Source: Bacteroidota bacterium (GTDB lineage Bacteria > Bacteroidota > Ignavibacteria > UBA10030 > UBA8401). Taken from it: a stretch of DNA of 31,610 bases. Below the pieces are notes generated by a model. The model saw only the letters and a program-made list of their open reading frames with translations, ran no database searches and had not been told where the DNA came from. The stretch is taken from the NCBI GenBank assembly GCA_030824295.1, contig JAVBYA010000070.1:1-31610 (forward strand). The letters run 5' to 3'. Positions 17,051-23,191 of the stretch are shown here, one piece after another; the stretch's first letter is position 1, and the number at the start of each line of letters is the position of its first letter. The translations under genes and the position numbers were made by a program.

Positions 17051-17866
17051 CTATTTCATGGTGATAACGTGGAAGAGATAGGCGATGCTGAGTTCGGCCC
17101 CTTTGGAGCTGTCGAACTCCGAGAAGTTGGAGACGCCGTATGCTTTCAGGGTGAAGTCGCCGAAGCCGTGCTCCACACCTGCTTTGAAATTCGAAAGATG
17201 ATGCATGGCCGGACCGGAATGTCCCCGGCGTCCGGCCGTCTGCAGCATGAGGGATGTCGTGCTGGCCACGGGGAGTGTGTACTGCACGCCGTACAGGAAC
17301 ACATCATGCTGCTGTCCCAGGACGACCGGGTCGCTCAGGATGCCGAGCCCGGCATTGGCAGTGATGAGTCCGCCGATGTGCCGTTCGAAGAGCAACAGGG
17401 AATAGAAGTTCATCTCATCGATCCCGAGTCCGGACTCATTGCTCGCATTCGGCAACTGCACGCCGAAGCGGACGGAGAAGCCGATGCCGCTCTTGTATTC
17501 GCTCAGCACGCCGAATTTCGTCCAGACGGTGAAATCGCCGATATCTCCCGTTAGGCGGGATCGTGATGCGATCGAAGAATTGAACGCCGGTTGCCGCTCC
17601 TTCACATCCAGAAGATTCAGCAGTGTGCCGTCGGTCTGCAGTTCCACATACTCGCTCAGCGAAACGGCGAACCGGAGCGTCCCTGCCTTCAGCAGATCGC
17701 CGGTGAGACCGGAGAGCGGGAACGGCTGATCGACGAAGTACGCTGCGCCGAGATCGAATTGCGCATGACCGGGTTCGAGCAATGAGGAAGGTTCAACAGG
17801 GAGCGGATGCTGCTGTGCAGCAGCACAAACACATAAAAGAAGGGACAGGATAAAGGACCGTGTCAT
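17051..17866 (-). CDS. Putative outer-membrane beta-barrel protein, function unknown
   Basis: The 271-residue product begins with a clear signal peptide (MTRSFILSLLLCVCAAAQQ). It continues with alternating hydrophobic/polar stretches ending in aromatic residues (AQFDLGAAYFV, GDFTVWTKFGVLSEY, GIGFSVRFGVQL, HDVFLYGVQYTL), as expected for a barrel. The last residues (ELSIAYLFHVITMK) look like a closing strand. I do not recognise a specific family. I chose the start at 17866 for the signal peptide; the frame is open to 17929, where it would run through the nuo terminator. It is tightly followed by ldcA, hinting at an envelope role. Confidence 0.7.
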   Translation of the reverse strand: MTRSFILSLLLCVCAAAQQHPLPVEPSSLLEPGHAQFDLGAAYFVDQPFPLSGLTGDLLKAGTLRFAVSLSEYVELQTDGTLLNLLDVKERQPAFNSSIASRSRLTGDIGDFTVWTKFGVLSEYKSGIGFSVRFGVQLPNASNESGLGIDEMNFYSLLLFERHIGGLITANAGLGILSDPVVLGQQHDVFLYGVQYTLPVASTTSLMLQTAGRRGHSGPAMHHLSNFKAGVEHGFGDFTLKAYGVSNFSEFDSSKGAELSIAYLFHVITMK

Positions 17867-17894
17867 CAATCCGGTGCGGGGTGTCGGTTGTGAT

Positions 17895-17922
17895 AAAAAA
17901 AAAGCGCCGGCAACGCCGGCGC
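17895..17922 (-). terminator. Rho-independent terminator of nuoF
   Basis: On the - strand GCGCCGGC, a GTT loop and GCCGGCGC form a perfect 8-base GC stem, followed by nine Ts (17903-17895). It lies 15 bases after the nuoF stop and is one of the strongest terminators in the window. It shows that the nuo run ends at nuoF here. Confidence 0.93.
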
Positions 17923-17937
17923 CGGTCATTCACTGCC

Positions 17938-19200
17938 TTACGCTGCGGAGTGCTCAGCGGTGCGCACGCGTTTCTCGAACTCTTCGCGGAACCGTTTCAC
18001 GAAGCTCTGCACCGGCCACGCCGCGGCATCGCCGAGTGCGCAGATGGTGTTCCCTTCGATCTGGTTCGCAACATTCACCAGCATGTCCACATCCTCCTGA
18101 CGCGCTTCGTTGTGCTCGAAGCGGTGGAGCATCTTCTCGAGCCAGCCCGTTCCTTCGCGGCACGGTGTGCACTGTCCGCACGACTCGTGATGATAGAAGT
18201 GCGCGATGCGCGCCAGCACGCGGACCATGTCCGTATCCTCGTCCATCACCATGAGACCGGCAGTACCCACAGAAGAGCCGGCAGCTTTCAGCGAATCGGC
18301 ATCCATGTTCACCCCTTCGAGATTCTCACCGCGCAGGACCATCGTGGACGAACCGCCGGGGATGACCGCTTTGATCCGTTTGTTGCCGGGAACACCGCCG
18401 CCGTACTGCGGATCGTTGATCAGGGAGAGGAGTGATACGCCGGTCGGGATCTCATACACGCCCGGTTTGTTCACATGTCCGCTGATGCCGACCAGGATCG
18501 GTCCCGGGTGCTTCGCCACGCCGATCTTGGAATACCATTCCGCCCCTTTGTTGATGATGAGCGGAACATTCGTCATGGTCTCCACATTGTTGATGGTGGT
18601 GGGGCTGGACCAGAGTCCTTTCTGCGCCGGGAACGGCGGTTTGATGCGGGGATAACCGCGGTCGCCTTCCACGGAGTTCATCAGCGCCGATTCTTCGCCG
18701 CAAATGTATGCGCCGGCACCCTTGTGCGTGTAGATGTTCGTGGAGAATCCGGAACCGAGGATGTTCTGTCCGATATATCCTTTCGCGTACGCATCGGCCA
18801 GTGCCTTGTCCACCATGCGGATCCATTTACCGTACTCGCCGCGGATGTAGATGTACGCAGCGGTGATCCCCATGGCGTAGCAGCCGATCAGGATCCCTTC
18901 GATCATCATGTGCGGGTTCTGTTCGAAGATCTGCCGGTCCTTGAACGTGCCCGGTTCCGATTCATCGCCGTTCACTGCAAGATATTTCGGCTTCTCATTT
19001 CCTTTGGGCATGAAGGACCACTTCAGTCCGGTGGGGAAGCAGGCGCCGCCGCGGCCGCGCAGGCTGGACTTCTTCACCTCGTCGATCACTTCGTCCGGTT
19101 TCATCTGCAGCACTTTTTTGAGTGCGGCATAACCGCCGTGCTGTTCGTACACATCGATCTGGTGATAGTTCGGGATCTCCGGGAGGATATATTTTTCCAT
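17938..19200 (-). CDS. nuoF: NADH-quinone oxidoreductase subunit F (NuoF)
   Basis: The 420-residue soluble subunit of complex I binds NADH and FMN and carries a 4Fe-4S cluster, feeding electrons from NADH into the chain. The FMN/NADH site is visible in SSLRGRGGACFPTGLKW and NGDESEPGTFKDR, with GAGAYICGEESALMNSVEG in the middle. The cluster ligands are SCGQCTPCREG plus the later Cys in GNTICALGD. It starts 55 bases after nuoE. The C-terminus is about normal. The next genes downstream are unrelated and separated by a strong terminator, so nuoG and the membrane subunits H-N must lie elsewhere. Confidence 0.96.
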   Translation of the reverse strand: MEKYILPEIPNYHQIDVYEQHGGYAALKKVLQMKPDEVIDEVKKSSLRGRGGACFPTGLKWSFMPKGNEKPKYLAVNGDESEPGTFKDRQIFEQNPHMMIEGILIGCYAMGITAAYIYIRGEYGKWIRMVDKALADAYAKGYIGQNILGSGFSTNIYTHKGAGAYICGEESALMNSVEGDRGYPRIKPPFPAQKGLWSSPTTINNVETMTNVPLIINKGAEWYSKIGVAKHPGPILVGISGHVNKPGVYEIPTGVSLLSLINDPQYGGGVPGNKRIKAVIPGGSSTMVLRGENLEGVNMDADSLKAAGSSVGTAGLMVMDEDTDMVRVLARIAHFYHHESCGQCTPCREGTGWLEKMLHRFEHNEARQEDVDMLVNVANQIEGNTICALGDAAAWPVQSFVKRFREEFEKRVRTAEHSAA

Positions 19201-19255
19201 AGTCTTTATAATAGAGTGTACCGTGCTGCGGTCCGGAGCGGACCGGGCATCGGGA

Positions 19256-19720
19256 TCATTTCAAACTGGTGAGGATCTGTTCCGCTTTCTCGGCCGTGAG
19301 ATGCTCGTGATATTCTTCGCCGATAGCGAGCATCGGCGCACCGCCGCATGCTCCCATGCATTCCACTTCGCTCAGCGTGAACTTGCCGTCCGCCGAGGTG
19401 GAACCGAGTTTCGTGCCGCACACTTTCTCCGCCGCCGCCACGATCTTGTCCGAACCGCGCAGCAGACACGAAACGTTCGTGCAGACCTCGATGTGGTGCC
19501 GGCCCAGTTTCTTGTCGTTGAACATGGTGTAGAAGGTGACCACGCCCATTACGTGCGCATACGGCACGCCGACGAGATCGCCGATGTACTTCATCATGTC
19601 GGTGGAGATCCACCCTTCCTGCTCCTGCGCGATCCAGAGGATGGGGAGGAGCGCCGCTTTCTTTTCGGGATACCGGGCGAAGAGCGCCGTGGCCTTGTCG
19701 AGATTCTCTTTGTTTAACAT
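19256..19720 (-). CDS. nuoE: NADH-quinone oxidoreductase subunit E (NuoE)
   Basis: The 154-residue thioredoxin-like subunit of complex I binds a 2Fe-2S cluster next to NuoF. The four ligands are present as CTNVSC (Cys-x4-Cys) and CMGAC (Cys-x3-Cys). The N-terminal helical part contains ALLPILWIAQEQEGWIS, typical of the family. I chose the ATG at 19720 (MLNKENLDK) over an upstream in-frame start at 19783, because the latter would read through the A-tract and terminator hairpin. It follows nuoD after an apparent terminator, so its expression may depend on read-through or a separate promoter. Confidence 0.95.
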   Translation of the reverse strand: MLNKENLDKATALFARYPEKKAALLPILWIAQEQEGWISTDMMKYIGDLVGVPYAHVMGVVTFYTMFNDKKLGRHHIEVCTNVSCLLRGSDKIVAAAEKVCGTKLGSTSADGKFTLSEVECMGACGGAPMLAIGEEYHEHLTAEKAEQILTSLK

Positions 19721-19757
19721 ATAGCCTGCAATAAAAAAGTAAAGGAACGACTGTTCG

Positions 19758-19794
19758 AAAAAAAAGAACCGCCGGCAGTACACCTCTCCGGCGG
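19758..19794 (-). terminator. Terminator-like hairpin between nuoD and nuoE
   Basis: On the - strand CCGCCGG (19794-19788) pairs perfectly with CCGGCGG (19775-19769) around a 12-base loop. It is followed by TTC and then eight Ts (19765-19758). It begins 8 bases after the nuoD stop and would be expected to terminate or attenuate the nuoABCD transcript before nuoEF. Confidence 0.75.
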
Positions 19795-19801
19795 TATGGT
19801 A

Positions 19802-21058
19802 CTATTTATCAGCTTCGCCCATCACCGGGTCGAGACTGCCGAGGACGGCGACGATATCCGAGATCATGCCCCCTTCCACCAGCAGCGGGGTGGACTGGAG
19901 GTTCATGAACGAGGGAGAGCGGATCTTGAGGCGCCAGGGATGTCCTTCGCCGCGGGACTGGATGTAGAACCCGAGTTCCCCTTTGGATGCTTCCACCGCA
20001 TGGTACACTTCGCCGACCGGCGGGTTCACGCCGAAGTTGATCAGCATGAAGTCATGGATCAGTTCTTCCATGCGGGTGTAGATCTGTTCCTTGCGCGGCA
20101 GCACTTTCTTCGGTTCGTTCGCGTGAACGGGACCCTGCGGCATCTTCTCGAGACACTGAAGGATGATCTTCACGCTCTCTTTTACTTCGTTCAGCCGAAC
20201 GTAGTAGCGGGAGAGACTGTCGCCGTCATTCAGCACCGGAATGTTGAAGTCGAGTTCGTTGTAGACCAGGTACGGCTGTGTCCGGCGCAGGTCGCATTCC
20301 AATCCCACTGCACGCAGGTTCGGACCGCTCATGCCCATCGCGATCGCCTTCTCGCGGCTGATGATGCCGACGCCGTCCAGCCGCTCCACGAAGATGCGGT
20401 TGGTGTTCAGCATCGTGATACATTCATTGAACTTCTGGGGGAACTGGTCGAAGAATTCCTTCACGGCCGTGATCACATCCGGGGTCATATCGTGCGCCAG
20501 TCCGCCGACGCGGGTGAAACTGGTGGTGAAGCGGGCGCCGGTGAGCAGTTCGAAGATATCGTACATCTTTTCGCGTTCGCGGAAGGACCAGGTGAAGACC
20601 GTCAGTGCGCCGACGTCCATCGCCAATGCGCCGATGCCGAGCAGATGGGAAGAGATACGGGCCATTTCGGAGATGATCACGCGGATATACTGTGCCCGTT
20701 TCGGGGCTTCGATGCCGACCAGTTTCTCGACCGCCAGCACATACGCCGTGTTGTTCATCAGCGGGGATAGGTAGTCCAGCCGGTCCGTGTGGGGGATGAA
20801 CTCATGGTACGAGCAGTTCTCCGCCAGTTTCTCATACCCGCGGTGCAGGTAGCCCAGTTCGGGGACGCATGCGGCAACGGTCTCGCCGTCCAGTTTAATG
20901 AGCAGACGGAGCACGCCGTGAGTGGCCGGATGCTGCGGTCCCATGTTCAGGACCATCTGATTGTCCAGCGCGTCGTTGAAATAGACGCTGGTGTTCTTGT
21001 TCTCCAGTGCAGCGAGGATCTTCTGCTGCCGGATCTCCATTGCTTGTTCTACATTCAT
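19802..21058 (-). CDS. nuoD: NADH-quinone oxidoreductase subunit D (NuoD)
   Basis: The 418-residue 49-kDa-type subunit forms part of the quinone-reducing module of complex I, in the peripheral arm next to the membrane. Characteristic segments are LNMGPQHPATHGVLRLLIKLDGE, GYLHRGYEKLAEN, YLSPLMNNTAYVLAVEKLVG, GVGIISREKAIAMGMSGPNLRA and SRGEGHPWRLKIRSPSF. The C-terminus DIVAVLGSLDPVMGEADK differs slightly from the usual ending but keeps the Asp/Glu pattern. It is fully separate from nuoC, unlike the fused NuoCD of enterobacteria. It lies 36 bases after nuoC and is followed by a terminator-like hairpin. Confidence 0.96.
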   Translation of the reverse strand: MNVEQAMEIRQQKILAALENKNTSVYFNDALDNQMVLNMGPQHPATHGVLRLLIKLDGETVAACVPELGYLHRGYEKLAENCSYHEFIPHTDRLDYLSPLMNNTAYVLAVEKLVGIEAPKRAQYIRVIISEMARISSHLLGIGALAMDVGALTVFTWSFREREKMYDIFELLTGARFTTSFTRVGGLAHDMTPDVITAVKEFFDQFPQKFNECITMLNTNRIFVERLDGVGIISREKAIAMGMSGPNLRAVGLECDLRRTQPYLVYNELDFNIPVLNDGDSLSRYYVRLNEVKESVKIILQCLEKMPQGPVHANEPKKVLPRKEQIYTRMEELIHDFMLINFGVNPPVGEVYHAVEASKGELGFYIQSRGEGHPWRLKIRSPSFMNLQSTPLLVEGGMISDIVAVLGSLDPVMGEADK

Positions 21059-21094
21059 CGGTTCGTGCGATTCTCTGCTTTAGTATAGAGGGAA

Positions 21095-21577
21095 TTATTT
21101 TCGGGGGAGCGGGATCGAATCCGGGATCCCCATCATCGGGAAATCCTTCCGGAGCGGATGGTATTCGAACTCTTCCGGCATGTACATCCGGCGGAGGTCG
21201 TTGTGACCGTCGAAGATCACGCCGTACATGTCGAACGTTTCGCGCTCCGGCCAGTTCGCTCCCGGCCAGACGGAGGTGACGGAGGGACAATGCATGTCCG
21301 ACTCGTCCACGAACGTCTTCACGCGGATGCGGTGGTTCAGTGCGGTGGAGTACAGATTGTAGATCACTTCAAAGCGGTTCTCCGGCGTGTAGGCATCCGC
21401 TCCGCAGATATCGCTGCAGTAATCGAACTGCGACGCGGCATCATCGCGCAGATGGGTGCAGACGGCTACGATGGAGGATTTCTTCACGTGCACGGTGGTC
21501 TCACCGCGGAATTCCTGGACGGTGAGGATGCTGTCCGGCAGGCTGGAGCGTAACGAGTCAACGACGGTTGTGAGCAT
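21095..21577 (-). CDS. nuoC: NADH-quinone oxidoreductase subunit C (NuoC)
   Basis: The 160-residue 30-kDa-type subunit of complex I packs against NuoD. The family signature lies near the C-terminus: SVWPGANWPERETFDMYGVIFDGH, then NDLRRMYMPEEFEYHPLRKDFPMMG. The N-terminal half is the variable domain. It is 59 bases after nuoB and 36 bases before nuoD on the same strand. Length fits the short, unfused form. Confidence 0.95.
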   Translation of the reverse strand: MLTTVVDSLRSSLPDSILTVQEFRGETTVHVKKSSIVAVCTHLRDDAASQFDYCSDICGADAYTPENRFEVIYNLYSTALNHRIRVKTFVDESDMHCPSVTSVWPGANWPERETFDMYGVIFDGHNDLRRMYMPEEFEYHPLRKDFPMMGIPDSIPLPRK

Positions 21578-21636
21578 ATCGAAAGAGTAGGTCAGTGCAC
21601 CGGCACCGGCAGTACGCCGGCGGCGGAATGAACGGA

Positions 21637-22182
21637 TTAATTATTGGCGACACCCTGGATCTGAAGCAGCTGACGTTCTTCGGCGCGCTCTGCGGCGACC
21701 GTCATCGGCGTACCGCGGCTCTCGCCGCGCTGGATCTTTTCCTGGATCATCATCAATGCGTGGAGCAGGTTGTCCGGACGCGGAGGGCAGCCGGCGACGT
21801 ACACATCCACCGGCAGGAACTGATCGATCCCCTGCACAACGGAGTAGGTGCGGTACATACCGCCGGACGAGGTGCAGGCGCCCATGGCGATGACCCATTT
21901 CGGGTCGGGCATCTGATCGTAGATCTTCCGGACAACGGTGGCCATCTTATAGGTGGTGGTGCCGGCAACGAGGAGCAGGTCGGACTGACGGGGGGAGAAG
22001 CGGAACACTTCGGCGCCGAAACGCGCCACGTCGAACCGCGGCATGGCGAACGCCATCATCTCGATACCGCAGCAGGAGATGCCGAGCGGCATCGGCCAGA
22101 TGGAGTTCTTCCGGCACCAGTTGATGGCGGAATCGATGGTGGTGGTGAGGGCGGTATCGCCCAGTGCATGTTCTAATCCCAT
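21637..22182 (-). CDS. nuoB: NADH-quinone oxidoreductase subunit B (NuoB)
   Basis: The 181-residue subunit carries the N2 4Fe-4S cluster that passes electrons to quinone. The ligands are visible as the paired cysteines in PLGISCCGIEMMAF, the Cys in IAMGACTSSGGMY, and the Cys in VYVAGCPPRPDNLLHALM. Arg/Phe-rich segment RFDVARFGAEVFRFSPRQSDLLLVAGT is typical. The ATG at 22182 overlaps the end of nuoA by 10 bases, showing translational coupling. The C-terminal 25 residues are a family-specific extension. Confidence 0.96.
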   Translation of the reverse strand: MGLEHALGDTALTTTIDSAINWCRKNSIWPMPLGISCCGIEMMAFAMPRFDVARFGAEVFRFSPRQSDLLLVAGTTTYKMATVVRKIYDQMPDPKWVIAMGACTSSGGMYRTYSVVQGIDQFLPVDVYVAGCPPRPDNLLHALMMIQEKIQRGESRGTPMTVAAERAEERQLLQIQGVANN

Positions 22183-22526
22183 TGTAACGCTCCTTTTTTC
22201 AAGATATACAGGTACCCGACCAGCAGAATGACGATGAAGAGGATCATCTCGACATATCCGAACAATCCCAACGCCCGAAAGTTCACGGCCCAGGGATAGA
22301 GGAAGATCACCTCGATGTCGAACAGGATGAAGAGGACCGCCACCATATAGTATTTGACGGAGAAGCGTTCACGGGCCGATTTGATCGGCGGCATGCCGCT
22401 CTCGTAGGTGGAAAGTTTTTCCGGGTTCGGCCGGTGCGGTCCGAGGAACCGCTGCAGCATCAGGAAGACAACGCCGAGGAACGCTGCCACCCCGATCATC
22501 ATCACAATTGGTATGTACGCTTGCAT
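22173..22526 (-). CDS. nuoA: NADH-quinone oxidoreductase subunit A (NuoA)
   Basis: The 117-residue membrane subunit has three transmembrane helices (IVMMIGVAAFLGVVFLML, YYMVAVLFILFDIEVIFLYPW, YVEMILFIVILLVGYLYIL). The conserved loop YESGMPPIKSARERFSVKYYM lies between helices 1 and 2, and the acidic FDIEVIFLYPWA motif in helix 2. It is the first gene of the nuo run and overlaps nuoB. About 313 bases of leader would separate it from the candidate promoter at 22846-22875. Confidence 0.95.
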   Translation of the reverse strand: MQAYIPIVMMIGVAAFLGVVFLMLQRFLGPHRPNPEKLSTYESGMPPIKSARERFSVKYYMVAVLFILFDIEVIFLYPWAVNFRALGLFGYVEMILFIVILLVGYLYILKKGALQWD

Positions 22527-22839
22527 AAGATTGAAAGAAGGTCCGGTGAGAAAAAAAAGTGTGACAGTGACAAAAGTTATCGAAAAATTGACCGAAAGTC
22601 AATGAACGGAAAATGCGCCGCATCGTGCTGCTGCACATGTTTTCGAGCGGCAAAAAAATATTTTTTTTCCTCCGTTCCCTGCCGCGAAGTGCGGATGTGT
22701 CCGCATCGGACTCTTCGCGGTGCGCATCACTGCCGGAGGATTTTCAACTGCCGTTATACACGATGGTCGTTATAGGTCTGCAGACGGCGTTTTCCGTCCG
22801 AAATCCCCGCTTGTTCGGCCTCCGGGAATGTACGTCGAC
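22527..22839 (-). other. Structured presumed 5' leader of the nuo operon
   Basis: No gene is supported in this interval. It holds a nested hairpin, CCGCGAAG (22682-22689) with CTTCGCGG (22713-22720) enclosing TGCGGA/TCCGCA with a 4-base loop. It also holds a small hairpin ATTGAC/GTCAAT (22587-22603), the 10-base palindrome GTCTGCAGAC near 22779, GACGG/CCGTC around the next segment, and long A/T tracts at 22656-22671. GCCGTTATA near 22751 is mirrored by TATAACGGC near 22849. I could not match it to a known riboswitch or ncRNA. Confidence 0.4.
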
Positions 22840-22845
22840 CGGGGT

Positions 22846-22875
22846 TCTATAACGGCGTTATGTGGCAATTGTCAA
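22846..22875 (-). promoter_or_regulatory. Candidate promoter for nuoABCD
   Basis: On the - strand a perfect TTGACA (22875-22870) lies 18 bases from TATAGA (22851-22846). The -35 sequence sits in ATTGTCAAG, which is repeated exactly 30 bases away (22868-22876 and 22898-22906, + strand reading), about three helical turns. The second copy may be an alternative -35 or a regulator site. Confidence 0.45.
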
Positions 22876-22953
22876 GAACCGGATCGAATGTCCTCCGATT
22901 GTCAAGTTAAGTTTATCAGTGTATTTCCTGCATTTTTTGACCTCACTTTTTTC

Positions 22954-22982
22954 TTGACTTGAGTGTTGTAACCATCTATATT
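22954..22982 (+). promoter_or_regulatory. Candidate distal promoter for nrdJ
   Basis: TTGACT (22954-22959) and TATATT (22977-22982) are spaced by exactly 17 bases. The predicted start near 22989 would give a leader of about 200 bases containing the 23055-23075 dyad. Confidence 0.55.
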
Positions 22983-23054
22983 CGCATAGAGTTACACAGG
23001 ACGCAGTTCTCTCCTTTTTTTCTCTCGATCAATTACGCATAATGAATATGGGGC

Positions 23055-23075
23055 GTTCTCTACATTGTAGAGAAC
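23055..23075. promoter_or_regulatory. Perfect 9-3-9 dyad upstream of nrdJ
   Basis: GTTCTCTAC (23055-23063) and GTAGAGAAC (23067-23075) are perfect inverted copies separated by ATT. The dyad lies 117 bases before the nrdJ ATG and between the two candidate promoters. It can be a repressor operator or, if transcribed, a 9-base-pair hairpin. It does not match the NrdR box consensus I know (ACACwATATwGTG-like). Confidence 0.55.
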
Positions 23076-23098
23076 TAGGACCTGTTTTCCCGTTTTTA

Positions 23099-23126
23099 TT
23101 GCCAAAATCGACAATTTTATTATAAC
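23099..23126 (+). promoter_or_regulatory. Candidate proximal promoter for nrdJ
   Basis: TTGCCA (23099-23104) and TATAAC (23121-23126) with a 16-base spacer lie just downstream of the dyad. This is weaker than the distal pair, and only one of the two may be used. Confidence 0.35.
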
Positions 23127-23191
23127 CTGAAATTCAGACAAACTATACCAATTTTATTCAACAGTTTTCGTTAACAGGAGGACATAACTCA

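Noticed and set aside
17867..17929. N-terminal extension of the outer-membrane protein gene
   Set aside because: It would be translated from inside the nuo terminator hairpin and place the signal peptide internally.
22613..22962. Short + strand frames of about 80 codons in the nuoA-nrdJ gap
   Set aside because: They have no ribosome site or recognisable domain and run through strong hairpins; the region is better explained as regulatory.
22860..23191. Cobalamin riboswitch before the B12-dependent RNR
   Set aside because: I looked for the B12 box and the usual conserved core and did not find a convincing match; a covariance-model search would settle it.
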